This document shows, one piece after another, positions 40,733 through 49,307 of a stretch of DNA of 64,000 nt (its first letter is position 1; each line of letters opens with the position of its first letter). Both the position numbers and the translations under genes were made by a program. Location: positions 1,612,001 to 1,676,000 of the forward strand of contig JBMNHO010000002.1 of assembly GCA_050950425.1 (NCBI GenBank), read 5' to 3'. This DNA is from RGIG529 sp050950425 (GTDB lineage Bacteria; Bacillota; Clostridia; Oscillospirales; Oscillospiraceae). The notes under the pieces were generated by a model that made no database searches, had not been told where the DNA came from, and worked only from the letters and a program-made list of their open reading frames with translations.

Positions 40733-42177
40733 TATTTGGCACCTCCCATTTGTTCAAAGGCATATCCCGCTTGGTACAGCAACGGCTCTGAAAAATGGCG
40801 GCCGATGAGCTGCATGCCGATGGGCATGCCTTCGGCGTCTTTGCCGCAGGGCAAAGAAAGAGCAGGAGCGCCGGTGATGTTCGCGGGGGCGGTATAGGCG
40901 TCTCCCATATACATTTCCACGGCAGCTTGGGTCTTTTCCCCAATGGGGTACGCAACGGTAGGCGAAACAGGGGAAAGGATGATGTCACACGTTTCAAATA
41001 CGGCGGAAAATTCTTTCATAATGAGGCTGCGCACTTGCATCGCTTTTTTATAATACGCATCATAATACCCGGAACTAAGGGCGAAGGTGCCGAGTATAAT
41101 CCGGCGCTTGACCTCCCATCCAAACCCCTCGTTGCGGGACATTTGGTACAAAGAATCCATATCGTCAAACTGTTCGCTGCGGTATCCGTACCGCACGCCG
41201 TCAAACCGGGCAAGGTTCGAGGACGCTTCCGCGCTGGAAATGACATAATGGGCGGCCAAGGTGTGATCAATCGAAGGTATGGAAACCCAAAGAAGCTGGG
41301 CGCCCTGGGCCTCCAGTCGGGCGGCGGCGGCGAGGACGGCGGCTTTCACCTCCGGGTGAATGCCTTCTTTGAAAAACTCCTTTGGCAGGCCGATTTTCAG
41401 GCCCTTTACACCCCGACCCAAGCCATCTGTATAGTCTGGGCTGTCTTTGGCAAGAGAAGTGGCGTCCCGTTTGTCGTGGCCGGCAATGGCGTTTAACACC
41501 AAGGCGTTGTCCCGTACGTCCTTGGTCAGCGGCCCGATTTGATCCAATGAGGAAGCAAAGGCCACAAGGCCGTATCGAGAAACGGTTCCGTACGTTGGCT
41601 TCATGCCTACCACGCCGCAGAAAGAAGCGGGCAGGCGGATGGAGCCGCCTGTGTCCGACCCCAAGGCATATGCCGCCTCTGAGGCAGCTACAGCGGCGGC
41701 GGGGCCGCCGGAACTGCCCCCGGGGACACGGGTTACATTTCGAGGGTTTTTGGTTACTTGGAAATACGAATTTTCCGTGGTAGACCCCATGGCAAACTCG
41801 TCCATGTTTAGCTTGCCCAGCAGAACATAAGAGGATTGCTTTAGTTTTTCAACGACACAGGCGTCATAAGGCGGGCAAAAATCTGAAAGCATCTTAGAAG
41901 CGCAGGTGGTGAGGATCCCGCGGGTGCAAATATTGTCCTTGATCCCGGCGGGGATGCCGGCCAAGGGAGAAAGCGAAACACCCTTCATCCTCTGTTGATC
42001 CACAGCGGAAGCCGCCGCCAGCGCGCCCTCTGCGTCCACCGAGAGATACGCTTTGACATCCGGCTCTTTGGCTTCGATGGCGTCCAAATATGCGTTTGTT
42101 ACGTCAACAGAGGAAAATTCTTTCGCGGCGAGGCCGACGGATAATTCAAACAATGTTTTTTCGGTCAGTGCGGACAT
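40732..42177 (-). CDS. gatA: Asp-tRNA(Asn)/Glu-tRNA(Gln) amidotransferase subunit A
   Basis: A 481-residue amidase-signature enzyme that releases ammonia from glutamine. The Ser-cisSer-Lys triad is visible: K80 (AGIKDN), S155 (GGSSGGP) and S179 (DTGGSIR). ATG 42177 with AAGGGGGAA is my choice. An ATG at 42198 overlaps the stop of the AspRS-GatC gene and is in frame, so coupled translation from there is possible. Second gene of the T-box operon. Confidence 0.96.
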   Translation of the reverse strand: MSALTEKTLFELSVGLAAKEFSSVDVTNAYLDAIEAKEPDVKAYLSVDAEGALAAASAVDQQRMKGVSLSPLAGIPAGIKDNICTRGILTTCASKMLSDFCPPYDACVVEKLKQSSYVLLGKLNMDEFAMGSTTENSYFQVTKNPRNVTRVPGGSSGGPAAAVAASEAAYALGSDTGGSIRLPASFCGVVGMKPTYGTVSRYGLVAFASSLDQIGPLTKDVRDNALVLNAIAGHDKRDATSLAKDSPDYTDGLGRGVKGLKIGLPKEFFKEGIHPEVKAAVLAAAARLEAQGAQLLWVSIPSIDHTLAAHYVISSAEASSNLARFDGVRYGYRSEQFDDMDSLYQMSRNEGFGWEVKRRIILGTFALSSGYYDAYYKKAMQVRSLIMKEFSAVFETCDIILSPVSPTVAYPIGEKTQAAVEMYMGDAYTAPANITGAPALSLPCGKDAEGMPIGMQLIGRHFSEPLLYQAGYAFEQMGGAK

Positions 42178-42194
42178 ATTTTCTTCCCCCTTTC

Positions 42195-44279
42195 TCATTC
42201 CACCACGCGGGGGACGGTGATATAACCATCCGTCTGCGTTTTGGCGTTTTGCAGCAGTTCGGCCCGGTCAAGGCTCTGCGTCATTTCATCCGGCCGAAAT
42301 ACATTATAAACCGGCATAATATGGACGGTGGCTTCCAGCCCTTCGGTGTCCACCTCCGAAAGCTGATTGGCGAAGCTTAAAATGGTTTTCATATCCTGCT
42401 CCATGCGAACCTTCTCCTCGTGAGACAAGGAAAGCTGGGCCAAAGAAGCGATTTTTCCCACGTCAATGTTGGGGGCAGGGGCGGCTTGGGTTCCCCCTGT
42501 CTGGGCTGCGGCCAGCTGATCCAGACCGAGTGTTTTCAGTTGTTCCGGATCAACGGCACCGGGGGCGTCGGTCAGAGGACAGGAAGCGTCTTTGTTTTTC
42601 GGAAAGGCGATCACGTCCCGGAGAGAATTGGCTCCCGTCATCAGCATCACCAGCCGATCGAGCCCAAAGGCAAAGCCGCCGTGGGGCGGGGTACCGAAAC
42701 GGAAGGCGCTGATCATAAAGCCGAACCGCTCGTCGATCTGCTCTTTGGAAAAACCCAGTGCTTCGAACATTTTCGTCTGAATTTCCTGGTCGTGGATGCG
42801 GATGGAGCCGGAGCCAAGCTCGATCCCGTTGAGCACCACGTCATATGCCTGAGCCCGCACCCGTTCCGGGGCGGAGGTAAGATAGGGGAGATCCTCCGGA
42901 TAAGGCATGGTAAAGGGGTGATGGGTGGAAACGTACCGCCCCTCTTCTTCGGAATACTCAAACTGGGGGAAGTCCGTGACGATTACAAACCGATAGTCGT
43001 CTTTTTTGCGCAGCCCCAAAAGGTCGCCGATGTCAAGGCGTAGGTTGCCCAGCGTGCGCCGGACGGTAGAAAGCTTGTCGGCGCAAAACAAAATAAAGTC
43101 GCCCGGCGCCCCGTCCATGGCGCGTAAAATAGATTGCAGTTCTTCTTCTTTGAAATACTTGGTCAAAATAGAATATAAGCTGCCGTCTTCTTTCACGGCG
43201 ATCCAGGCCATGCCCCCGGCCCCGTACCGAATGGCTTTGGCGGTGAGTTCCTCAATGGTGGAGCGGGTGAAGGAGGCTCCGCCTTTTACATTGATGGCCC
43301 GGACAACTCCGCCCTTGTCCGCTACCTTGCGAAAGACAGAAAAGCTGCAGGAGCGGGCGATTTTTGTCAAATCTACAATAGGAAAGCCAAACCGAAGATC
43401 CGGCTTGTCGCTGCCATATTGATCCAGCGCTTCCTGATAGGTGAACCGGGGAAACGGGTCCGGAAAAGTGATCCCCTTCATCTTCTCGAAAAGAAAACGG
43501 AGCAGCCCTTCCAGGTAGGACAAAACATCGTCCTGATCCACAAAGGACATTTCCATGTCCACCTGGGTAAACTCCGGCTGCCGGTCCGCGCGAAGATCCT
43601 CGTCTCGGAAGCAGCGGGCAATTTGGTAGTACTTGTCGACCCCGCCGACCATCAGCAGCTGCTTGAAAATTTGCGGGGACTGGGGGAGGGCATAAAACGT
43701 ACCCGGGTGAACCCGGCTGGGAACAAGATAATCCCTCGCCCCCTCCGGCGTAGACTTGGTCAGCATGGGGGTTTCCACTTGGAGAAAGCCGTCGGCATTT
43801 AAATACGACTCAATGGCGCTCTGCACCTGATGGCGATACCGCAGCGTTTGATACAGGCTGGGCCGACGCAGATCCAAAAAACGATATTTCAGCCGCAGGT
43901 CCTCCCGCACGGAGATAGGGTCCTCCGGGGAAAAAGGAAGGGGGGCCGCTTTGGAAAGCAAAGAAATGCGCTTTGCCAAAAGCTCAATGGTGCCGGTCTC
44001 AATTTTGGGGTTCAGTGTTTCCTCATCCCGCAGACGGATGACGCCGGACACGGCGATGACAGATTGATTGCGCAGCCCTTCCGTCACGGCAAAATCCGCA
44101 GGGGAGAGATGCCGGGCGTCAAAGACCACCTGCAAAACGCCCTCCCGGTCTCTTAAATCGATGAAAATAATGCCGCCCATGTCCCGTTTGGTCATCACCC
44201 AGCCACAGGCCACTTCTGTTTTTCCAATGTCCGCTTCCCGCAGCGCGCCGCAGTAGCAGGTTCGCTTCATTTTGTTCAT
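42195..44279 (-). CDS. aspS: Aspartyl-tRNA synthetase fused to GatC
   Basis: A 694-residue fusion. Residues 1 to about 585 are a bacterial AspRS: OB-fold anticodon domain (VACGWVMTKRDMGGIIF), class II core (GARDYLVPSRVH, FRDEDLRADRQPEF), GAD insert and motif 3 GLDRLVML. A Pro/Ala/Gln-rich linker leads to residues about 603-694, a complete GatC (VGKIASLAQLSLSHEE to ITVPRVVE). Non-discriminating AspRS enzymes have His where this one has Met (KRDMGG), so tRNA specificity is open from this site. With GatA and GatB next door it should charge tRNA(Asn) with Asp and hand it to the amidotransferase. Confidence 0.95.
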   Translation of the reverse strand: MNKMKRTCYCGALREADIGKTEVACGWVMTKRDMGGIIFIDLRDREGVLQVVFDARHLSPADFAVTEGLRNQSVIAVSGVIRLRDEETLNPKIETGTIELLAKRISLLSKAAPLPFSPEDPISVREDLRLKYRFLDLRRPSLYQTLRYRHQVQSAIESYLNADGFLQVETPMLTKSTPEGARDYLVPSRVHPGTFYALPQSPQIFKQLLMVGGVDKYYQIARCFRDEDLRADRQPEFTQVDMEMSFVDQDDVLSYLEGLLRFLFEKMKGITFPDPFPRFTYQEALDQYGSDKPDLRFGFPIVDLTKIARSCSFSVFRKVADKGGVVRAINVKGGASFTRSTIEELTAKAIRYGAGGMAWIAVKEDGSLYSILTKYFKEEELQSILRAMDGAPGDFILFCADKLSTVRRTLGNLRLDIGDLLGLRKKDDYRFVIVTDFPQFEYSEEEGRYVSTHHPFTMPYPEDLPYLTSAPERVRAQAYDVVLNGIELGSGSIRIHDQEIQTKMFEALGFSKEQIDERFGFMISAFRFGTPPHGGFAFGLDRLVMLMTGANSLRDVIAFPKNKDASCPLTDAPGAVDPEQLKTLGLDQLAAAQTGGTQAAPAPNIDVGKIASLAQLSLSHEEKVRMEQDMKTILSFANQLSEVDTEGLEATVHIMPVYNVFRPDEMTQSLDRAELLQNAKTQTDGYITVPRVVE

Positions 44280-44349
44280 GATTCCTGTTTCCTTTCTGTT
44301 CACGCACAGGGAACGATGTTTTCAAACATATTATATCTTTTGAATTTTT

Positions 44350-44407
44350 TGAAATAAAAGCAGTCTTTCGTCCCAAAAAGAATTTTCTTTTTGGGACGAA
44401 AGACTGC
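44350..44407 (-). terminator. T-box-controlled terminator
   Basis: A 21-bp perfect stem (44360-44380 with 44387-44407) is followed on the minus strand by TTTTATTTC. The 5' arm competes with the antiterminator formed with the T-box sequence. Confidence 0.92.
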
Positions 44408-44694
44408 TTGCTGCAAGTCTTCCGCGGTACCACCCAAAGTAACTGGACAACCCAGTTCCCTTCACCGCGCACTTATGATGCGCTTTGGCGATAACGCGCC
44501 ACCGCGGCCGGGTCTACTGAAGGCATATGCCTCGTTCAATCGGCGACTCCGAGATGTTTTTCCTCCGAAAAGCCGGACCGCTTTCCCACCAACCAGCGGC
44601 TCTCTGGGCAGGGCATGCCTGCGCACCTTTTGTTTCGGGCTACTGTTCTCTTCATTGTCTTTTGGACTCTATTTTGTTTGCCTTTTGTTTAGAT
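44350..44694 (-). promoter_or_regulatory. T-box leader with AAC (Asn) specifier
   Basis: Minus-strand leader of the aspS-gatC operon. The T-box GGTGGTACCGCG is at 44423-44434. Stem I shows AGTA near 44638, the distal AGAGAG...GGTTGGTGGGAAA loop (44588-44605) and a GAC/GUC basal stem with a kink-turn-like GA bulge. The specifier loop lies between CCGAAA/TTTCGG and GAGA/TCTC stems and reads GGAAAAACA. The triplet before the final A is AAC (44556-44558). The T-box regulates transcription in response to uncharged tRNA, here tRNA(Asn). Confidence 0.88.
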
Positions 44695-44700
44695 GGAGCC

Positions 44701-44729
44701 AGTATACCATTGTTTTTGTACGATTGCAA
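44701..44729 (-). promoter_or_regulatory. Promoter of the T-box operon
   Basis: On the minus strand TTGCAA (44724-44729), 17 bases, TATACT (44701-44706), with TGG before the -10 box. Confidence 0.8.
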
Positions 44730-44868
44730 GATGATTCTTCAAAACAAGGGAGAAGAGCCAAAGCGCTTTCGGGTTTTTGCCCGGAGCCGACAGGGAAAGG
44801 GGTGGGGAGCCGCTTTCGCAGCCAAGAACGGAGATCGACGCGCCCCGGCATTCCGGCCATTGTCTATT

Positions 44869-44898
44869 AAAAACACCCGGCCCCTTGAAACGTGTTTT
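44869..44898 (-). terminator. Terminator of the HAD hydrolase gene
   Basis: AAAACAC pairs with GTGTTTT (arms at about 44892-44898 and 44869-44876), with a T5 run on the minus strand. Confidence 0.6.
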
Positions 44899-44915
44899 GG
44901 CCTGTTTGCATGGGA

Positions 44916-45569
44916 TCAGCCGGAGTGGTATTCCCAAAAATCAGGATAGGAATGCAAGTACCAAGTTGCGGCTGTTCGGATGGCGTCCGCGTCTTTTTTG
45001 GCGCTTGGGTCAAAAACACCCGCGACCAAAAAGCCGGCGGCCACGGCGGTTTGAATGGCGTGCAGCGAATCTTCAAACACAATGGTGTCGGCTTGTGTGG
45101 TGCCCAAAAGAGAAAGCGCCTGGAAATAGATGTCGGGCTGGTCTTTTCCGGCGCCCGCTTCCGTGCAGGTGATCAGACGGGGAAAGTAATGGTCGATGCC
45201 AAGACGGTTTAAGGCAGTTTCCACCAAGTGGCGATCCGTTGCCGTGGCGATGCAAAGAGACACCTGCCGTTTGCGCAGGGACTCCAAAAAGGGAAGCACA
45301 GAGGGCTTGAGCAAAATATGATGTCGATAGTCTTGCTCCACCAGGTCGTTGGCCTCCTGCATCAGCTGAGAAACCGAGTCGGCAAAGCCATATCGCCTTT
45401 TCAAATAAACCACCGCCTGCTCTAAGCCAAGAGGCTTTAAAATCTGCCGCAGGTCAGAAGGGGGCGTAATGCCCCGCCGCATCAAAAACCGATCACCCAC
45501 GGTATCCCAGACTCCCATAGAATCCAGCAGTGTACCGTCCAAGTCAAAAATAGCGCCTTTGAAAAGCAT
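44916..45569 (-). CDS. HAD-superfamily phosphatase (beta-phosphoglucomutase-like subclass)
   Basis: A 217-residue HAD enzyme. Motif I FDLDGTLLDS (nucleophile Asp and acid/base Asp), motif II TATDRH, Lys and motif III/IV in GKDQPDIYF and VFEDSLHAIQTA. The helical cap between motif I and II (about 17-85) places it in the PGMB-like group, acting on sugar phosphates or similar small molecules. The substrate is not evident. Monocistronic. Confidence 0.88.
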   Translation of the reverse strand: MLFKGAIFDLDGTLLDSMGVWDTVGDRFLMRRGITPPSDLRQILKPLGLEQAVVYLKRRYGFADSVSQLMQEANDLVEQDYRHHILLKPSVLPFLESLRKRQVSLCIATATDRHLVETALNRLGIDHYFPRLITCTEAGAGKDQPDIYFQALSLLGTTQADTIVFEDSLHAIQTAVAAGFLVAGVFDPSAKKDADAIRTAATWYLHSYPDFWEYHSG

Positions 45570-45607
45570 GTTCCTCCCACCTATTCTTTATTATTATGAT
45601 GTAATGC

Positions 45608-45892
45608 CTAATATTGAGACAAGCAAATCCAAGTGATTCCGGAAACCTGAAGGAAGAAGACGACTGGGATGCCGAAACGAAAAGCAACGCGTCTTGTTTT
45701 GTGGCGCAACAGCTGCATGCCCAAGTAGGCACCGGCAGAACCGCCCAGAGCGGCAATGAGAAGCAAGCTGGCTTCCGGAATCCGACATTGCGCCCTTTCC
45801 GCTTTTCGCTTGTCCAGCCCCATGATCAAAAAACCAAAGCCATTGAACAAGACGCCATAGAGAAGCAGGCCATAGAAAAAAGAAGAATGCAT
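45608..45892 (-). CDS. DUF1294 membrane protein
   Basis: A 94-residue membrane protein with three to four hydrophobic segments. The motif MGLDKRKA followed by RIPEASLLLIAALGGSAGAYLGM and HKTR is characteristic of DUF1294 (PF06961). Function unknown. GGAGGAG precedes the ATG at 45892. Confidence 0.9.
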   Translation of the reverse strand: MHSSFFYGLLLYGVLFNGFGFLIMGLDKRKAERAQCRIPEASLLLIAALGGSAGAYLGMQLLRHKTRRVAFRFGIPVVFFLQVSGITWICLSQY

Positions 45893-46413
45893 TGGAATTC
45901 TCCTCCAACCGATGTTTATGTTGTGGTGTTTATGTTGTATTGTACAGGAATATTTTTTTCAATGCAAATATTTCGCTGCCCATTCTCGGGCCAAAAGACC
46001 CAAAGGAGGGCAGAAAGGAACGGACTCGGCTTTTCTTTCGGCTTGATATATGAAAGGGCAGGAAAGCGACAATAAAATAGTTACAAAAAAACCGGAGAGC
46101 ACAGGGCGCGCCATTCTGCCTGCCCGTTGAGAAAAGGGATAGAGGGATAGGAAGGTTGAGTGGTTTTTTTATTGCTATTATGCGAAAGGGTTAGACATTT
46201 GACATGTTCTGTACAGAAATGGGAGTGGAAAGAACAAAAAAGTTTTTTCGTTACATGAAACAAAGGTTTTTGATTTGCATGCAAATCAAAAACCTTGAAA
46301 AACACAGTGGTTGCAACGGGTACAATAACTGTTTGAATGATTACATTTTGTAACCATACTCTGATGAAAACGGAAATAGTTGACTCTTAAATTTTACTTT
46401 TTGTATTTTTTTG
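45893..46413. other. A/T-rich intergenic stretch with an isolated 34-bp palindrome
   Basis: No supported gene on either strand. A perfect palindrome spans 46263-46296 (17-base arms meeting at TGCATGCA) with no adjacent gene end. It could be a regulator site, a remnant of a terminator or a small-RNA end. Confidence 0.5.
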
Positions 46414-46442
46414 TTGCCAAATTCATATGTTTGGTCTATACT
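46414..46442 (+). promoter_or_regulatory. Promoter of the cell-wall hydrolase gene
   Basis: TTGCCA (46414-46419), 17 bases, TATACT (46437-46442). Confidence 0.75.
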
Positions 46443-46477
46443 AGGAATGCTTCACAATGAACAGAAGGAGTGAAATG

Positions 46478-47302
46478 ATGAAACGACAGGTAAAAACCAT
46501 TGCTTTGTTTTGCATGCTTGCCGTGTTGCTGAGTACGATGTTTGTGGGGTACGCAGCAAATCAAAAGGCACTGATTGTAGATGGAAAAACAAGCACCATT
46601 GAAACTCGAGTCATCAACGGCAATACTTATGTGCCGCTTCGGAGCTTTTGCCAGCAGATGGAGGAATGCACCATCACATGGGACGGGAAAACGGAAACGG
46701 CAACCGTTACCAAAAGCGGACTGCGCATCACGGTGGACATTGGTTTGGACTATGTGGAAGTGAACGGAAGATATTTCTACCTGCCGGACGGCGTATATTG
46801 CGGTGACGGCGCGTTGTCTCTCCCGGTTACGCTGCTTGCAAAATGCTTCAATTCCGAAGTGTATTGGACGGCGGATTACAGCGCCCTGCAGGTGGTTCGA
46901 AAAGGATCGTCTGTCCAATCTGCCGATGAGTATTACAATTCTACGGATCTTTACTGGTTATCCAGAATCATTTATGCGGAAAGCGGCGGGGAACCGCTGA
47001 AAGGAAAAATTGCAGTTGGAAACGTTGTGCTAAACCGTGTGAACAACAGCCGTTTCCCCACAACGGTTTATAATGTCATTTTCCAAAAAAATCAGTTTTC
47101 CCCTGCGTCCAGCGGCAGCATCCACAGAACGCCCAGTGCGGAAAGCGTCATTGCGGCAAAAATTGCCCTGGAAGGGTATAAAGTTGCTGAAAACAGCTTG
47201 TTTTTCTTGAATCGTTCCATTGCGAGAAGTCGCTGGATGGAGAAAAACTGCACATATGTGGCCACCATCGGCCGGCATACGTTCTACACGCTGGCGTCCT
47301 AA
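46478..47302 (+). CDS. SleB-type cell-wall hydrolase with copper-amine-oxidase-like N-terminal domain
   Basis: A 274-residue exported protein. Signal peptide (1-27), then a stalk domain of the Cu_amine_oxidN1 kind (ALIVDGKTSTIETRVINGNT, YVPLRSF), which binds wall components and not copper. The C-terminal SleB/hydrolase_2 domain starts at LYWLSRIIYAESGGEP, with the catalytic Glu in YAESGGE, and continues GKIAVGNVVLNRV. Such lytic enzymes act in spore cortex lysis or wall turnover. GAAGGAG lies seven bases before ATG 46478. Confidence 0.9.
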   Translation: MKRQVKTIALFCMLAVLLSTMFVGYAANQKALIVDGKTSTIETRVINGNTYVPLRSFCQQMEECTITWDGKTETATVTKSGLRITVDIGLDYVEVNGRYFYLPDGVYCGDGALSLPVTLLAKCFNSEVYWTADYSALQVVRKGSSVQSADEYYNSTDLYWLSRIIYAESGGEPLKGKIAVGNVVLNRVNNSRFPTTVYNVIFQKNQFSPASSGSIHRTPSAESVIAAKIALEGYKVAENSLFFLNRSIARSRWMEKNCTYVATIGRHTFYTLAS

Positions 47303-47365
47303 TTTTAAGAAACAAAAAGTGAAGATACGCTCTGACGCTGCATGTATTGCGGAACGTCATGTGGT

Positions 47366-47396
47366 GAAAAAGCCCGGCTTTTGTGCTGGGCTTTTT
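47366..47396 (+). terminator. Terminator after the cell-wall hydrolase gene
   Basis: GAAAAAGCCCGGC pairs with GCTGGGCTTTTTC (one G-T pair) around a short loop, ending in a T-run. Confidence 0.85.
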
Positions 47397-47472
47397 CGCT
47401 GCAAAATGCCACGGAACAGGAAGAAAAACAAAGCGCTTTTTTGGGTGGGTGGAGGAGATATCGCTCTTAACC

Positions 47473-47501
47473 TTGAAATTTCCTCAAATAGGAAGTATAA
47501 T
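47473..47501 (+). promoter_or_regulatory. Promoter of the LuxR-type membrane regulator
   Basis: TTGAAA (47473-47478), 17 bases, TATAAT (47496-47501). The spacer holds TTCCT-N5-AGGAA, an inverted repeat that could be an operator. Confidence 0.75.
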
Positions 47502-47537
47502 GAAAAAAGCCAAACATCGTGGGAAGGAGGTAAAGGC

Positions 47538-48986
47538 GTGACGGAAAACAGAACAAATCGACGCGTGTCGATGGTAACAAATGAACGCCTTTTGTCCGTC
47601 CTCGTCCATTCCCTGTTTTCCGCCTGGATGCTGGCCGTTCTTTTCGAAGGTCAAATCTTCTACGCTCTCACAGATAGCCATAAGATCGACCCTTCCGCTA
47701 TGGTGTTTGGCGGCGTCGCGGCTCATTTTGCCGGGCTGCTTTTGTGCGGCTTGTTCATCAAAACAAAGAAAGCGGCGAAGCGGCTGTTTTTATGTTCGTA
47801 TCCCTTTTTTATGGCCATTTCTGTGGTCTTTTTCTTTCCCCCATCCGCGCTTTGGATGGTTGGAATCATTGCCGGCGCTTTGCTTGCGGGGGGGGGGTGC
47901 GTGGCGGCTTGGGCGTTTTACTTAAAGAGCGGCACGCCGAAAAACAAGCGGATCAAAACGGCCGCAGATATGCTGATCTTGTCGAATGTTTTGATGATAC
48001 TCTGCAATATGGCGGCCATTCACATCTCGCCGCACACGGGGCTGGCGATGTCCATGCTCATGCTGCTGGGCGCCTTTCTACTTGCCCTGAAGCTGCCGGA
48101 GGGCCACGATGCTGCCACCCCCGTAGCTTGTGAACGGGAAAAACCCCCTGCATGCATTACAACCCCCCTCCTCTTTCTGTGTCTTTTTATCGCAGTTATT
48201 ACCATCGACGCGGGACTCATGTATCATGTGGTCAACCCGGCTTTTGCGCACCATGAATGGCTGGCAAGTTGGTATTGGGCGATTCCCTATATCGCCGCGC
48301 TTTTTATCATGAAAAAGCTACCCCGGCGAACCAATCGGACCTACATCCTCTATGTGGCCATCGCCATGATCGGCCTTTCGTTTATCGCTTTTATGGTACT
48401 TGGCCGCGGGGCGGCAAGCTACCTTGTGATCAATACGCTGATGCTGGGAGCGTTCGGAGTATACGACCTGTTTTGGTGGAGCATCCTCGGCGAAATGCTG
48501 GAACTGCACCAAAACCCCGCCATAATTCTTGGTATTGGCCTGTCCGCCAATGTATTGGGCGTGCTGCTCGGCGGGCTTATTGGCAGTGCTGTCATGTCTT
48601 CCGACATACATAGCCCAAACCCCACGCTGCTGGCGCTGGCCGTGGTTTGTGTGACGATGGTTCTCCTGCCGCCGCTGCACAGGCATCTTTCGTCGCTGCT
48701 GAAAGGCCATGCCTATCTTTCGGCGTTTTCTGAGCTGCCCCCCCGGGAACAAACGGTTCAGGTTGAGCGAGCCGCGAGGTTCGGGAACTTGTCGGAACGA
48801 GAGAGCCAGGTCGCCACCCTTCTGCTTCAAGGAAAGACATACAAAACCATCGCCGGAGAACTGACGATCAGCGAAAACACGGTTAAATATTATGTAAAAA
48901 ACATCTATTCCAAATTTGGCATTCAAAGCCGCGCGGAGTTGATTCACATCGTGTTAAAAAAAGAGGATGCGTCCCCTTCCGCATAA
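47538..48986 (+). CDS. Membrane-sensor LuxR-type transcriptional regulator
   Basis: A 482-residue protein. Residues about 20-400 hold about 12 hydrophobic segments like a major-facilitator fold. A C-terminal GerE/LuxR helix-turn-helix (about 415-472) carries LSERESQVATLLLQGKTYKT and SENTVKYYVKNIYSKFG. Similar membrane LuxR regulators in gut anaerobes control adjacent genes in response to small molecules. GTG 47538 after GGAAGGAGG. Its gene ends at the 20-bp direct repeat and is followed by the left inverted repeat, so it is the obvious controller of the twin promoters. Confidence 0.88.
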   Translation: MTENRTNRRVSMVTNERLLSVLVHSLFSAWMLAVLFEGQIFYALTDSHKIDPSAMVFGGVAAHFAGLLLCGLFIKTKKAAKRLFLCSYPFFMAISVVFFFPPSALWMVGIIAGALLAGGGCVAAWAFYLKSGTPKNKRIKTAADMLILSNVLMILCNMAAIHISPHTGLAMSMLMLLGAFLLALKLPEGHDAATPVACEREKPPACITTPLLFLCLFIAVITIDAGLMYHVVNPAFAHHEWLASWYWAIPYIAALFIMKKLPRRTNRTYILYVAIAMIGLSFIAFMVLGRGAASYLVINTLMLGAFGVYDLFWWSILGEMLELHQNPAIILGIGLSANVLGVLLGGLIGSAVMSSDIHSPNPTLLALAVVCVTMVLLPPLHRHLSSLLKGHAYLSAFSELPPREQTVQVERAARFGNLSERESQVATLLLQGKTYKTIAGELTISENTVKYYVKNIYSKFGIQSRAELIHIVLKKEDASPSA

Positions 48987-49004
48987 TGCCCCTGAAAAAC
49001 CTGT
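48985..49004 (+). repeat. Direct repeat, left copy
   Basis: Twenty bases matching 57845-57864 at 19 positions, same orientation. The left copy overlaps the stop codon of the LuxR-type gene. Confidence 0.75.
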
Positions 49005-49012
49005 CATTTGAG

Positions 49013-49043
49013 GCCCCTACCCGAAAAAGGTAGGGGCTTTTTT
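49013..49043 (+). terminator. Terminator of the LuxR-type gene
   Basis: GCCCCTACC pairs with GGTAGGGGC (49029-49037), followed by TTTTTT. Part of the left inverted repeat. Confidence 0.9.
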
Positions 49044-49053
49044 CGTGCAGACT

Positions 49054-49095
49054 ACCCGACCGGGTGATTTTTTATGGCTCTGCTTTTGCTATGCT
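49054..49095 (+). promoter_or_regulatory. Left twin promoter with ACCCG-N2-CGGGT operator
   Basis: The operator palindrome ACCCGACCGGGT (49054-49065) is followed after 24 bases by extended -10 TGC-TATGCT (49090-49095). The operator centre lies about 42.5 bases before the expected start, the usual site of a class II activator. No good -35 box, which fits activator dependence. Confidence 0.75.
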
Positions 49096-49307
49096 GTTCT
49101 TGACAAACAAAATCCTGCCGGAAAGGGGGCGTGTATTTGAAAGCGGTCAAAAAAGGGATTACGTTTTGCAGCGCGCCTGCGCTGGTCTCCTGGAAGGGGC
49201 AGGGGTTCCGGTGTTTGTCTTTGGGGTGAAGAAGGGGTTCGATCCCAAAATAAAAATCGATAAATCGAACGTGTTGAAATCGAATCTGTTGAAAGGGTGG
49301 ATATGTT

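Larger units (their letters stand above)
49012..49103 (+). repeat. Inverted repeat, left copy (92 bp)
   Basis: Imperfect inverted match (about four-fifths identical by eye) to 57731-57822. It holds the terminator of the LuxR-type gene, the palindromic operator and a -10 box. Confidence 0.85.

Noticed and set aside
44534..44537. GAAC as a two-codon (Glu/Asn) specifier in the T-box
   Set aside because: It lies 3' of the basal stem and outside the specifier loop defined by the flanking stems.
49131..49229. 32-codon leader ORF with GTG after AAAGGGGG
   Set aside because: Short, no recognisable product and no attenuation structure; not enough to call a gene.
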